Positions 8,076 through 16,928 of a DNA stretch of 29,478 nucleotides are shown piece by piece (position 1 is the stretch's first letter; each line of letters opens with the position of its first letter). This DNA comes from a virus, in the IMG/VR virus record IMGVR_UViG_3300022221_000019, positions 1-29,478 of that record; one strand, given 5' to 3'. Below the pieces are notes generated by a model. The model made no database searches, was not told the origin of the DNA, and saw nothing but the letters and a program-made list of their open reading frames with translations. Made by a program: the position numbers and the translations under genes.

Positions 8076-10160
8076 CTACTGATCATATGTTACACCTTTG
8101 TATACAACACCAAGTATACTCATCGGAAGTGACTTATTTTGCTCAATAACAATTTGGTTATTTTTTGCTGGACTTATATCAACTTTCTTTTCAATATCAT
8201 CTGTTAATAAATTAACTCCATCGCTATTTGATAAAGGATAAGTTTTACTTTTATCACCTACACTTCCACCAATTGTTTTATAGAATTTAACGAATATTTC
8301 ATGAATTCTTTTAATACTTCCTTGAGCTGTGCCGAACGCTTGTCCTGCTTCAATGGGCATTGTTATAATTTTAGATATGTAAGGAAGTCCTACAAAGAAT
8401 TCTTCACCTGAATTTGTAGTGGTTACTTGTCCTGAAGAGACTGTAAGCCCTTCTTCTAGTACTCCATCAACCCATACATCAACTGATTCACCTTCTAGGT
8501 GTGATAATCCTGTTACAACATTATTGGGTGTGCCTAATTTTGTATAAACTGCACTATCCATCATAAATGGTTTATGTGTTTCACTGTTAACTGGATAAGT
8601 AACGCTTCCTTTGTATGGTAGGTCTATCATTTCAAGGTATTGATAAGTGGTACTATTAATAGTTCTTTCAACTAAAAGATAAATTTCATCACTATTGTAA
8701 GGAACAATGGTTTGCACAGTCCCACCTATGTCATGTATAGCCCACGATATCACATCAATTTCTTCATGATATACACAAGTAACAAGTTGTCCATCTTCAG
8801 TTCTAAGCCATATTGCGCCTGTTCCTTTCTGCAAAACTAATTGCTTAAATGGTGTATTGCCTTGTATTTCTTCTGATATTAAATTTAATTGTCTTGTGTT
8901 AAAGCTTGTTGTGTTTGCTGATCTTACAAATTCTCTTAGCGCGTAACCATCACTTGAGACACTGATTGTACTTTTATTAGTTTTTACTGGACGCACATCG
9001 CTTGAACCAAAACTCGTTGATGCTGGTAAGTTGGCATTTAGTGAGCTAAGTATTTCACCGTTACCGCCAAAACCTATGATCTCATTAAGATCAGTTCCGG
9101 CTTCTAGGTTTTCGCCTGACTGTAACCATTGTATTGATGATTTATCTTTGGATGAAATTGTAAAATCAAAAGGATCAAGTGAAGAAATATCACCAAAGTA
9201 ATTAATCCCAGATGCATCGCTTGAGCTATCTTGAGCTAATCGTCTAACCATAAGATGTTGTAAACTTCCTACAAGTGTTCCAAATAATCTAGCTTCTACA
9301 CCAAATACAACTCTTTGTTGGAAGTATGTCATATACTGTAATTTATGTGTGACTGATATTTGAAAATTATCGGAAGCGGTTGTAGCTCCAAAGTTTATTA
9401 CAACTTCAGCATCATATACCCCAGGTGTTCCTAATGGTGAAAGATCATTGCTAGTTACAAACGCTACACCTGTTACAGCTCCATGAGTTATTTTAATATA
9501 ACTGCCTTTAGTTTTGGTTAATTTAAAAGATGTATTTAATTGTATTGTGCCGGTTGTCCCTGTGGGTGTTATGGTTTTGCCTGCGACAATGTTTGGTATT
9601 TCATAAATATTAAATTTAGCTGCATTCTTATCATTATAGAATGCTGAAAAAATAGGACTGAACGGAACGTCAACATCGATAACTTGTGATAAAAGATGTA
9701 TTTTTGTTTTTGTTACAAAAACTGATCCCGATACACCTGATCCTTTGTATACCACTAAAGGTTCTTTGTAGTATCTTGTTATGATTGTGATATCACCTAT
9801 GGTCATGTAATCTACAACTGTTCCTAGTGTTAATGTTGTGTTGTCGGATTCTTTGCCGTAGGAAAGATTTAATGAGCTTGTTGTGAATGTTCCATCTGAA
9901 GTCATTAAGCCTAGTACACCTGCTACTTCTGTTATGAAGGTACCATCGGGTAAAGGTATTAATGTTTCATAAGTATCTTGTGCGTGTGCGCTTATAAATT
10001 GTGTTCCAGGTCTACGGTATGCTCCACCTTGTTTATAACCTAAGAAGTTTTGAACTAATTCAGCTCCTTCCATGTAGTCTTTACTATCAGTTCTACCACG
10101 CATGTTTTTAGATAACATGCCCTTTGATAGAGAATTCATGATAGTATTAAACTTAGTCAT
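8076..10160 (-). CDS. Tail tubular protein B (gp12-like, tail nozzle)
   Basis: A 694-residue beta-rich protein. Its ATG overlaps the stop of tail tube A (ATGA). The N-terminus (SKGMLSKNMRGRTDSKDYMEGAELVQNF, then YRRPGTQFI) is the signature start of the T7 gp12 / podovirus tail nozzle family, in which the first ~60 residues bind the rest of the nozzle. A VTKTKIHLLSQVIDVDVPFSP segment and a long C-terminal beta region follow, as expected. It assembles as a hexamer below the gp11-like gatekeeper ring and forms the lower part of the short tail. Length is close to the roughly 800 residues of T7 gp12. Family assignment is firm; species-level function is inferred. Confidence 0.88.
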   Translation of the reverse strand: MTKFNTIMNSLSKGMLSKNMRGRTDSKDYMEGAELVQNFLGYKQGGAYRRPGTQFISAHAQDTYETLIPLPDGTFITEVAGVLGLMTSDGTFTTSSLNLSYGKESDNTTLTLGTVVDYMTIGDITIITRYYKEPLVVYKGSGVSGSVFVTKTKIHLLSQVIDVDVPFSPIFSAFYNDKNAAKFNIYEIPNIVAGKTITPTGTTGTIQLNTSFKLTKTKGSYIKITHGAVTGVAFVTSNDLSPLGTPGVYDAEVVINFGATTASDNFQISVTHKLQYMTYFQQRVVFGVEARLFGTLVGSLQHLMVRRLAQDSSSDASGINYFGDISSLDPFDFTISSKDKSSIQWLQSGENLEAGTDLNEIIGFGGNGEILSSLNANLPASTSFGSSDVRPVKTNKSTISVSSDGYALREFVRSANTTSFNTRQLNLISEEIQGNTPFKQLVLQKGTGAIWLRTEDGQLVTCVYHEEIDVISWAIHDIGGTVQTIVPYNSDEIYLLVERTINSTTYQYLEMIDLPYKGSVTYPVNSETHKPFMMDSAVYTKLGTPNNVVTGLSHLEGESVDVWVDGVLEEGLTVSSGQVTTTNSGEEFFVGLPYISKIITMPIEAGQAFGTAQGSIKRIHEIFVKFYKTIGGSVGDKSKTYPLSNSDGVNLLTDDIEKKVDISPAKNNQIVIEQNKSLPMSILGVVYKGVTYDQ

Positions 10161-10720
10161 TAGTTTCTAACCTGTAAAAATTTTTCATTGGTTAATTGTC
10201 TTGTGTATCCTTCTTGTGAGTCGAATGATCGCATGTCTCTAAGCATTAAGTTATAATCTTTTTTAAGTGTTTCTTTAAGGCTTGCACTTTGAACTAAAGA
10301 GTATGAAAGTTCTAATGCCAGTTTTGTTGAAAGCAGTTCAATGAACCCTGCGCTGAATTTTGTTACATCTGTCACTTGGTAAATGTATCTGCAATTAAGT
10401 ACAGTTGATTCGTAATAAATTTTACCATTTTCAACATACCATCTATAATCTGGTTGTTCTACTTCAACCATGCGTAAATAATCGGCGGGTATATCAAATT
10501 CAGGAAGATCATCATCCCACAAATGGTTATTGCCATTATCTGTTAACGCTGCTGATTTAACTGCGAAATTCCAAGAAAATGAATAAAGTAAATCATCTCT
10601 GATTTTAGCGTATTGCTCATTGCAAAGTTCCGCTTCTTTAGAGTTATCTGAAAGTGAAGTTATAGTGTTGGCACCAAGTTTAAGTAAAGCTGAATTACAT
10701 ATTGTAACTTCTGTGGTCAT
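10160..10720 (-). CDS. Tail tubular protein A (gp11-like gatekeeper)
   Basis: A 186-residue protein with AAGGAAG 6 nt upstream of the ATG. The N-terminal half (TICNSALLKLGANTITSLSDNSKEAELCNEQYAKIRDDLL, then SFSWNFAVK) is the standard opening of the tail tubular protein A family: helix, LG-turn, E-x-A-x-x-C, then a W/F-rich helix end. The C-terminal part (FIELLSTKLALELSYSLVQS, then a helix ending in LRDMRSFD) fits the remaining fold. The protein forms a ring between portal and nozzle and holds the packaged DNA in. It overlaps the nozzle gene by ATGA, so the two are translationally coupled. A strong terminator separates it from the gene upstream. Confidence 0.9.
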   Translation of the reverse strand: MTTEVTICNSALLKLGANTITSLSDNSKEAELCNEQYAKIRDDLLYSFSWNFAVKSAALTDNGNNHLWDDDLPEFDIPADYLRMVEVEQPDYRWYVENGKIYYESTVLNCRYIYQVTDVTKFSAGFIELLSTKLALELSYSLVQSASLKETLKKDYNLMLRDMRSFDSQEGYTRQLTNEKFLQVRN

Positions 10721-10732
10721 ATAACTTCCTTA

Positions 10733-10759
10733 GAAAAAGAAGGGAGCGAAAGCTCCCTT
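10733..10759 (-). terminator. Rho-independent terminator after the small head protein gene
   Basis: On the minus strand AAGGGAGC, a TTTC loop and GCTCCCTT form a perfect 8-bp stem followed by CTTTTTCT. It lies 3 nt beyond the stop of the 153-residue head gene (10763) and before the tail tube A start, so it should limit transcription from head genes into tail genes. Confidence 0.8.
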
Positions 10760-10762
10760 GTA

Positions 10763-11224
10763 TTAGTCTGCCATGTAGATAATTGAAATTTTCAATTCAA
10801 CACCATCTGCTGCATCTGTAGCAGTTGTACACTTCAAGAAAGGTTGAACAGGCTTTGCAAACCTTTTCATCATTCCTGCGTTACCAGCGGCATCACTCAT
10901 CTTAGCGATAACTGCTGCTGTACAAGTTACAGTAGCGATAAATGCATCTGCATCTTCAACGATTGAAGCATCATCACTTGCTTTGTGTCCTACCGAGAAT
11001 ACACCAGTTGTCCCAAGATCACCTGATTCAACGATTACTTCTAAAACTCTAGCGTAAGCTGGAAGTTCAGGTAAAAGTATTTCATCGTCAGCAGCGATAA
11101 CATTTTGAGCGAATGTGATTCTATCGTGTAAAACACTTGCCTTACCATGGAGATCACCGCGCTCGATTTTCTCAGAAGGTTCAGATTGTGTTTTATCATA
11201 GTTGTCCATGTTAAAATTTGCCAT
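10763..11224 (-). CDS. Small head protein, possible capsid decoration protein
   Basis: A 153-residue protein with AGGAG 8 nt before the ATG. The N-terminal ~40 residues are polar; the rest alternates beta-strand segments (ILLPELPAYARVLEVIVES, FSVGH, and a final VELKISIIYMAD) with small Ala/Thr-rich loops. This fits a compact beta-sandwich virion protein. It lies directly after the major capsid gene and is flanked by terminators that share the same GGGAGC stem, so it is probably made in large amounts with capsid. Decoration or head-fibre base is the likely role, but I recognise no named family. Confidence 0.55.
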   Translation of the reverse strand: MANFNMDNYDKTQSEPSEKIERGDLHGKASVLHDRITFAQNVIAADDEILLPELPAYARVLEVIVESGDLGTTGVFSVGHKASDDASIVEDADAFIATVTCTAAVIAKMSDAAGNAGMMKRFAKPVQPFLKCTTATDAADGVELKISIIYMAD

Positions 11225-11237
11225 AGTTATTACTCCT

Positions 11238-11259
11238 AAAATTGCTCCCCGAAGGGAGC
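11238..11259 (-). terminator. UUCG-loop terminator after the major capsid gene
   Basis: On the minus strand GCTCCC-TTCG-GGGAGC is followed by AATTTT, 9 nt beyond the capsid stop. The stem is short but has the very stable UUCG tetraloop. The weak T-tract suggests a partial terminator, which would lower readthrough into the next gene, or an RNA end that protects capsid mRNA. Confidence 0.65.
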
Positions 11260-11267
11260 TTTAATTA

Positions 11268-12209
11268 TTATTCAGAACAGATTACTTCTACTACTTTTTC
11301 TTCTTCCATTCTTACTGCACCGATTCCCATTTTCGCGTAAACTTGTTTAGCGTAGTGTCTATCAGGTAGCTCAGAAATCTTAGCAGTAATTTCTTTACCA
11401 GTTGAAAGAAGTACCCCATCTTGCGCCCATGCAAAACAACGTCTTGAATTGGCGGCTGTAATTGTACCAGTACCAGCTCCTACCGCTCCATTTGTTACAG
11501 TGTATGTAACATCGGCGGCAGCTTTTGGAAGTCTCTCAAGTCTAACAAAGTAAAATCCCATAAAAGTATTTACTTCACCCATGACTAGAGCTTTGATTGA
11601 AGCGTAGTCTGAGCTAGTAACTTCAGTTTCGCCAAGTAGTGATTGAAGCTGAGAAGAACCGATTGCAAAATTTCTTTTGATTGATTCATCAATGTCATTT
11701 GCATCAAACTTCTCTTTTACTTTTCTAAGAGTTTTTACGTTAAGGTTAACACCTGTAGTAGTTGTACCGTCAAAGGCAGCTACTTTTTGAGAGTTCGGAA
11801 GTACAACTGCTGTAGCTCCTTCTTTACCTGCATAAGCGTTACCTAAAGCAGCAGAGATAATTACATCATCTTTACTTCTACCTAAAGCCCACATAGCTGC
11901 TTGAGCATATGGAGATTCAGGACTAATTAACATTCTGATTTTATCTTCTTCATCTACTAGATCAGCGTGGTAGTAGTCAGCTAGTGTAACTCTACGTCTG
12001 CTGTGTGGAGTATCAGAATAAGATACTAAAGAGTGACGACCTGTTTTTAATTGAGCGTCAACGCTTCCAATTCTTTCAAAGAATTTTGATTCACTATTTT
12101 GTGATTCGTTTCTAACTGTGCCTTGTAGCTTAGAACCTTTTTGTTGAGAAAGGTGAAAAACATTTGCTGAATATTGCTTTACAAAAGCTGTAGTAATTTC
12201 AATAGACAT
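11268..12209 (-). CDS. Major capsid protein
   Basis: A 313-residue protein with AGGAG 6 nt upstream of the ATG. The N-terminus (SIEITTAFVKQYSANVFHLSQQKGSKLQGTV) and the segment with HSRRRVTLADYYHADLVDEEDK are what I recall from the podovirus capsid family with an HK97 fold, where a conserved Arg-rich stretch precedes an acidic D-x-V-D-x-x-D loop. The C-terminus ends in a beta strand with VRMEEEKVVEVICSE. It lies immediately downstream of the scaffold gene, with a 160-bp leader and a following UUCG hairpin, consistent with high expression. Function: forms the icosahedral shell. The call rests on family pattern and gene order together. Confidence 0.85.
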   Translation of the reverse strand: MSIEITTAFVKQYSANVFHLSQQKGSKLQGTVRNESQNSESKFFERIGSVDAQLKTGRHSLVSYSDTPHSRRRVTLADYYHADLVDEEDKIRMLISPESPYAQAAMWALGRSKDDVIISAALGNAYAGKEGATAVVLPNSQKVAAFDGTTTTGVNLNVKTLRKVKEKFDANDIDESIKRNFAIGSSQLQSLLGETEVTSSDYASIKALVMGEVNTFMGFYFVRLERLPKAAADVTYTVTNGAVGAGTGTITAANSRRCFAWAQDGVLLSTGKEITAKISELPDRHYAKQVYAKMGIGAVRMEEEKVVEVICSE

Positions 12210-12369
12210 TTTTTACTCCTATTAATTAAATAAAATTTCCGTGGAGACTACCCTCAACCATAAGGATCACCGAGATTTTAATTATATAAACAGGACTGTA
12301 GGATACAGCTACCCCTAACAATTAAAACTTATATATTAAGGGTAACTGCGTAATTAATGGTATGTCAAA
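12210..12369 (-). promoter_or_regulatory. Leader region between scaffold and capsid genes
   Basis: This is the longest gap inside the late cluster. Reading the minus strand it holds a consensus TTGACA (12362-12367) just past the scaffold stop, but no good -10 at 17 nt; the nearest AT-rich candidate (TTAATATAT) is about 24 nt away. A small CTGTA-TCC-TACAG hairpin lies in the middle. A separate capsid promoter or leader RNA is plausible but not shown. Confidence 0.35.
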
Positions 12370-13224
12370 TTATTTATTCATCATTTCAAATAATTTATTT
12401 ACTTCCATAACTGCCTTTTCGTGAGCAGGGTGCGAAGAATTATTATACGGATGTTTTCCATCGCCTAGAATGTGTAAATATTCTTTGTTAGCTTCTTCAG
12501 GAGTTTTCCCCCATCCACCTTTGGAGTCACTAATAAGATTATCTTCTTTTAGCATTTGTCCAATTTTATTAAGAACTTTTACATTCTTAACGCTACCGCT
12601 AAATTCAGGAGACATAAGATGATCAAATAAAGCTTCATCTTCTCCTGCCATGTGTTTGGCAGCTTTTCTAGCTAAGTCAATTTGTCCATCATATCCTGCA
12701 CCCCATTCTTTCTTAAGTTCTTCTTGTTCGGCTAGGACTTGATCGTTATATTCTTTAACCTCATTCATCTGAGATTGTCCGTATTCACCTACCAGGTGGT
12801 TTAATAGTGCTTCAGCTTGTTTAGGTAATACTCCTAACTCATGAGCTTTGCTTGAATATGACCCCATTAACTCATCATCAATATCAATGCCTTCACCTTT
12901 TTCAAGCTTATAATCATCAATTTCTTGAGGTAGTCCTAGTTTCACCAAGGCTTCTCTTAATTGAGTTCCATCATCATGTTTATTCGGAACGATAATCTTA
13001 TCCGCTCCAATCATTCTTTGCGCACTTACATAAGACTTAACAAGTCCTGGAATATCTTGGATTGCTTCCATCGAAGGATCATTTCTAAAATCTTCTTCTA
13101 AAGCTTCCTTCCAGTTTTCAGGGAAGTTTATATCGGGTGTCGGTGTCGGTGTCGGTGTTGGTGTTGGTGTTGGTGTTGGTTCCGGCGTAGGTGTTGTATC
13201 ACCGCCTAGTAGTGATGTACTCAT
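12370..13224 (-). CDS. Capsid scaffolding protein with Pro-Thr repeat
   Basis: A 284-residue acidic protein; AAGGAG lies 7 nt before the ATG. After a short Ser/Gly start, residues ~11-30 are a run of Pro-Thr dipeptides encoded by a GGTGTY hexamer tract. Then come FPENWKEALEEDFRNDPSME, a helix with LVKSYVSAQRMIGADKI, and LVKLGLPQEIDDYKLEKGEG, a succession I recall from podovirus scaffolds. The remainder is a charged helix, and the C-terminus (about 240-284) is a short basic/helical capsid-binding type segment. Position between portal and capsid supports the role: it directs procapsid assembly and leaves before maturation. The Pro-Thr spacer is unusual and could vary in length by slippage. Confidence 0.82.
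   Translation of the reverse strand: MSTSLLGGDTTPTPEPTPTPTPTPTPTPTPDINFPENWKEALEEDFRNDPSMEAIQDIPGLVKSYVSAQRMIGADKIIVPNKHDDGTQLREALVKLGLPQEIDDYKLEKGEGIDIDDELMGSYSSKAHELGVLPKQAEALLNHLVGEYGQSQMNEVKEYNDQVLAEQEELKKEWGAGYDGQIDLARKAAKHMAGEDEALFDHLMSPEFSGSVKNVKVLNKIGQMLKEDNLISDSKGGWGKTPEEANKEYLHILGDGKHPYNNSSHPAHEKAVMEVNKLFEMMNK
13136..13195 (+). repeat. GGTGTY hexamer repeat inside the scaffold gene
   Basis: About eight tandem hexamers (GGTGTC three times, then GGTGTT four times, then degenerate units) on the plus strand encode the Pro-Thr run at the N-terminus of the scaffold protein. Because a unit is 6 bp, gain or loss by slippage keeps the frame. Confidence 0.9.
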
Positions 13225-13242
13225 AAATTACTCCTTGTTTTA

Positions 13243-13512
13243 TTATATATAATTCTGGTCATGTTTAGACCATTCTTTGATTCTTTCTTCAGCTTCTTCA
13301 ATATCGATATTAAGCATATGCATAATCTCTAAGGCTAGTGATCTGCGTCCTTCATTATATGCGTGTTCACGTTGATCATCTGAATATATGTTGCTTAGAA
13401 TTTTAGCCTTCACTAAAATATCATTTAAAACTTTTCTTCCATCTTCAGATTTAAAAACATCTTTGTAGTAAACAGACATATCTATCTGCTTTTTAAAGCG
13501 TGGTATTTTCAT
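13243..13512 (-). CDS. Small protein between portal and scaffold
   Basis: An 89-residue protein with AGGGAG 6 nt upstream of the ATG. It is charged and helical with no membrane segment: a basic start (MKIPRFKKQIDM), a middle helix (GRKVLNDILVKAKILSNIY) and an acidic C-terminal helix (MLNIDIEEAEERIKEWSKH). Small genes in this position of podovirus genomes are common and mostly of unknown role; a head-assembly helper is the obvious guess. I recognise no family. Confidence 0.6.
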   Translation of the reverse strand: MKIPRFKKQIDMSVYYKDVFKSEDGRKVLNDILVKAKILSNIYSDDQREHAYNEGRRSLALEIMHMLNIDIEEAEERIKEWSKHDQNYI

Positions 13513-13521
13513 TCAAACTCC

Positions 13522-15129
13522 CTAACCAATAGCTCCTAACTTACTTGCAACATCGGCTTCATGTTGTTCAGCTACCATGTCTTCTTGTTGTTGCATCATT
13601 TCGGCTTTAGCTTTTCTATCTTTTTCAATTTTTCTTTTTGAGTTTATAATTTCTTGAGGGAGATTAAATAAGTTAGCAATGTATCTAAAAGTTTCATCTG
13701 TGTTAATATTGTCCATAACATTTGGATCAAGTTGAATAAGTGGTGCCATAACTCCTAGAACTCTTTGAAGGTTGTCGGCTTCAGTCGCGCGTTGCGCCCT
13801 AGCAATCATTGATGAATATCTAACTTGTAAATCTTTATCTAATAATATTTCTGGAACATTTGGATCAAATAACCCGCGTCTTTTCATGATTCCAAAAACT
13901 CTATCAACTATTGGTTTTAAAAGTTCATTGTGAAGTCTACCTAAAATTGGTCCCATCATTCTAAGCTTTTCTTCAGTTCTTTGTAGAACTTCGGTAGCAG
14001 TCATCTGTGGACCTTCATTAAGTTGAAGTTGGTCAATAAAGAATGCTTCTCTTATTTGCATCTTGATTGCATCAACAAAATCCATTCCTAGTCCTGGTTG
14101 ACTTCCTGTTTGTAATGGTTCAATTCTATCTTTAGTACCAGCTCTATAATAGTTAATAGCTCCTGGAGCTGTCTTAAGCGGTAGTACCACTCCTTCATCG
14201 GGAGCTTGTAGTGTTGGATCAATAACTTTTTGAGCTGCGATGATTGAAGTTCTTTTAACTTCATTAAGCATTTTAGCATCTGGTAACGCCTTCATAGCAG
14301 GACTTCTACCATGCATTTCATTGGAGCGTTTACTCCATCTAGGCACAGCAAAAGGGAATTCATCGAAGCCGCCTTTTTTGATAAGTCTCTTTTTGCATTT
14401 TAAAACATGCACAGAAGAATACGGTTTATTACTAAACGCTGCTTTGAATGGATTGAATTCATTATTTGGAAAAACACCATGAATGACTTCATATTTTTTC
14501 ATGGGTTCATTTTTTAATTGTAATAAAAACATCTCATCAAATTTGTCTTTCCCGTATTTTTCCATAAGCTGCATAGCTGTAAATTCATATATCTTATATA
14601 CAGTTCTAATACGTGATTTAGCGTCTTCACTTATTAAAGCTTTGTTGATGTGTTCAGATTTAAAGCGAACAACATCTTCTTCATCTTCTTCCATCTCTAG
14701 GAAGCCTGTACCTGGAACTCCAAGGTCTAGATACACTTCATGTATTTGAGTTTGAAAATTTGAATTATTTAAAACTTCAACCATTCTTTTAACAGAATCT
14801 TGAAGCCAAGCAATAGCTGCTTCGTCTTTATCAGCTTCAGGATCACCTGTGATCATATCAAACCAAATAACAGATGGGTTAGTTAGCATTGAATGAAGTG
14901 CTGAAGCTAGAAGCTCATTCGTGTGTTGTGGTGTCGAATCTAAAAGATGTGTGTTCTTTTTCTCACCGCTTGTTGATTTAGATGTTATCTGATCATTAGC
15001 AGGTGCAAAGTATTCGGCTAATTCTTGCCAGTGATTTTCCCATGTGCCTCGATCAGCTTTTAATTTATCATAATTTTTGATAACCCATTCGGCTAACTTT
15101 TTTTGTTCTTCAGTTTGTTCATGTATCAT
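13522..15129 (-). CDS. Portal (head-tail connector) protein
   Basis: A 535-residue protein whose ATG overlaps the previous stop (ATGA). It has the T7 gp8-like opening (LKADRGTWENHWQELAEYFAP, then DSTPQHTNELLASALHSMLTNPS) and a central segment with a Tyr/Phe-rich beta part, then EGPQMTATEVLQRTEEKLRM near residue 390. The EGPQMTATEVLQR motif is a hallmark of the podovirus head-tail connector family and belongs to the long channel helix. Residues after ~495 form a charged coiled coil with Gln-rich MMQQQED. The dodecamer forms the DNA gateway and docks the terminase. Length agrees with the family. Confidence 0.92.
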   Translation of the reverse strand: MIHEQTEEQKKLAEWVIKNYDKLKADRGTWENHWQELAEYFAPANDQITSKSTSGEKKNTHLLDSTPQHTNELLASALHSMLTNPSVIWFDMITGDPEADKDEAAIAWLQDSVKRMVEVLNNSNFQTQIHEVYLDLGVPGTGFLEMEEDEEDVVRFKSEHINKALISEDAKSRIRTVYKIYEFTAMQLMEKYGKDKFDEMFLLQLKNEPMKKYEVIHGVFPNNEFNPFKAAFSNKPYSSVHVLKCKKRLIKKGGFDEFPFAVPRWSKRSNEMHGRSPAMKALPDAKMLNEVKRTSIIAAQKVIDPTLQAPDEGVVLPLKTAPGAINYYRAGTKDRIEPLQTGSQPGLGMDFVDAIKMQIREAFFIDQLQLNEGPQMTATEVLQRTEEKLRMMGPILGRLHNELLKPIVDRVFGIMKRRGLFDPNVPEILLDKDLQVRYSSMIARAQRATEADNLQRVLGVMAPLIQLDPNVMDNINTDETFRYIANLFNLPQEIINSKRKIEKDRKAKAEMMQQQEDMVAEQHEADVASKLGAIG

Positions 15130-15608
15130 AATAAACTACCACGTGTTTGAGCTAGTGCAGGTGCAGCTCGTCTTGATCTAACTTCAGATTCTCTTGATTG
15201 TATAGCTTTAAGAAGTGATTCAACATCTTCTTTTTTAGCTAGTTTAGCTTTTCTAGTTGCTTCTCTTTCAGCTTTTATTCTTTTACCACTAGATTCCCAC
15301 GGTTTGAGCGGGTCATAACTATAATCAGCGGTTTCCATTAGGTATTTTCCTATGTTTTGTTCTTCTTCAAGAAGTGAAGATAAACCACGCTTATCAACAT
15401 CAGAAAATTTTTGACCTCTAGCTGTGCGTCCTTCTTCACCTTTTTTGTGACCTAATCCTGACATTCCATAGGTTTTCTTACCTTTAGCTGCTTCTTGCAT
15501 AGCTCCGCTACCTGAAGCAATTAAAGACGAGTACTTAATAAAACGCTCAAGCCCGCCTTGAGATAACCCTTTATAAGCTGCCCATTTTTTCGCAGTCGCT
15601 TTTGCCAT
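15126..15608 (-). CDS. Small packaging-region protein of unknown function
   Basis: A 160-residue basic protein with a strong AGGAGG ribosome site 8 nt before the ATG. It is polar and probably largely disordered or helical: an N-terminal Lys/Ala segment, a GKKTYGMSGLGHKKGEEGR loop, a middle acidic patch and a basic helix, ending in RRAAPALAQTRGSLL. The end of the gene overlaps the portal start, so translation is coupled. Small proteins between terL and portal are usual in podoviruses. I recognise no family and can only say it likely takes part in head assembly or packaging. Confidence 0.6.
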   Translation of the reverse strand: MAKATAKKWAAYKGLSQGGLERFIKYSSLIASGSGAMQEAAKGKKTYGMSGLGHKKGEEGRTARGQKFSDVDKRGLSSLLEEEQNIGKYLMETADYSYDPLKPWESSGKRIKAEREATRKAKLAKKEDVESLLKAIQSRESEVRSRRAAPALAQTRGSLL

Positions 15609-15626
15609 TTTATAATCCTCCTGGTC

Positions 15627-16928
15627 CTAGAATAAATTATAATCATTCTGTGTTTGCCTTGGCAAATTTCTTTTGTTATTCTTTTCCGTTGGTGATCTAA
15701 GTCCTAACGCTAAATATCTAAATGCATCACTACCATTACTTGACCAATCATGTAATGGTTTGTCTAGGAATATTTTATTTTTCGCATCCCACTTTCTTTG
15801 ATAATTCTGCAAAGCCTGGATACCACGGTTACATTTAACCTTATTAAAAACGCATCTAGGTAGCAGCATTCGCACCGCATGTATCCCATCATCAATAGCT
15901 TGGCGCGATTGTATTTTAGTACGTATTCCGTACTTGGTGAAAGTTTCTTGTCTCGATTTACCTGTTTCTAAACTACGCGCTGCTGCATCATGTGGTAGTG
16001 TGTGCTCGCCATAGACATAGCCTTTTTCTTGTAGGATTTTTGCATAGTGATCAATTCCTTCACCGCTCATTTCATAGTAATCAATCAAGCGTACTTCATT
16101 CATATACTGCTGAACAAACCAAATTGAAGTGGTGTCTCCTACTCCTAAGTCCCAAAATGTATCGACTGGAAGTGCTGGATCATAAAGCACATCTCCGTAA
16201 AGCTTTCCTTCTTTTTCAAGTTTAGCTAATGGTTTAGAATAATATGCTCCAACAAGTGCAGCACTCCATGAGCATTCAAATTCTTGCTCAAATTCTTCTT
16301 CGCTCATCGTTAGAGCTGCTTCATCTAGTTCTTCTTGATCAATAACCTTAGTTTGTGAAGCCCTAAGCGTAGCCTGTAACCAATTCTTACTACCGACAGT
16401 GTTGTGATAAATATCATAAAAGTGGTTCCTTCCTTTAGGTGTACCAATAAATATCGCCCATCCCTTTCTATCTGAAAGCGCAGGTCTAATAACCTGACTC
16501 CATATAGTCGGATCGCATTCGGCATATTCATCAACGATACAACCATCCAAGTAGATACCCCTCAAGTTGCCAGGGTTTTCAGCTCCTAATAACATCATCC
16601 TGATCTTATCACCTCGCCCAGGGCGCGGTATATCTATCCTAATCTCCGATTCATTAGCCGTAGCTCCTGGTATTCCTTTCACAAAATCTTTGATATACTC
16701 CCATGCAATACGTTTAGCCGCACCATATGTAGGAGCAATGTAAGCATATTGTGGGTTTTTGAGATCACATCTCAAGGCTTGATCAATTAATTCATTGATA
16801 CTAAACACCGTCTTTCCAAAACGTCTATGGCAGCAAAGAACATTAAATCTTTTTAAGTTTGCGTGTAACCATCTTTGAAAAGGGCGCGGCTTGTAACCAG
16901 TATCAATTACCTGAGAGTCGTTCTTCAT
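15627..16928 (-). CDS. terL: Terminase large subunit (packaging ATPase/nuclease)
   Basis: A 433-residue protein. The ATPase domain has a Walker A-type CCHRRFGKT (32-40) with the terminase-typical Arg before the loop, a Walker B CIVDEY (130-135) and a GTPKG coupling motif (162-166). The RNase H-like nuclease domain shows WDLGVGDTTSIW (259-270) with Asp 260 and Asp 265, LIDYYE (281-286) and LPHDAA (311-316), giving the expected acidic cluster. It cuts the phage DNA and pumps it into the prohead through the portal. The start overlaps the small gene upstream by 26 nt and has only a weak ribosome site, so translational coupling is likely. Length is normal for podoviruses. Confidence 0.95.
   Translation of the reverse strand: MKNDSQVIDTGYKPRPFQRWLHANLKRFNVLCCHRRFGKTVFSINELIDQALRCDLKNPQYAYIAPTYGAAKRIAWEYIKDFVKGIPGATANESEIRIDIPRPGRGDKIRMMLLGAENPGNLRGIYLDGCIVDEYAECDPTIWSQVIRPALSDRKGWAIFIGTPKGRNHFYDIYHNTVGSKNWLQATLRASQTKVIDQEELDEAALTMSEEEFEQEFECSWSAALVGAYYSKPLAKLEKEGKLYGDVLYDPALPVDTFWDLGVGDTTSIWFVQQYMNEVRLIDYYEMSGEGIDHYAKILQEKGYVYGEHTLPHDAAARSLETGKSRQETFTKYGIRTKIQSRQAIDDGIHAVRMLLPRCVFNKVKCNRGIQALQNYQRKWDAKNKIFLDKPLHDWSSNGSDAFRYLALGLRSPTEKNNKRNLPRQTQNDYNLF

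Noticed and set aside
13136-13195. Possible CRISPR or regulatory repeat
   Set aside because: The 6-bp units have no spacers and encode an in-frame Pro-Thr run; no CRISPR array was seen anywhere.
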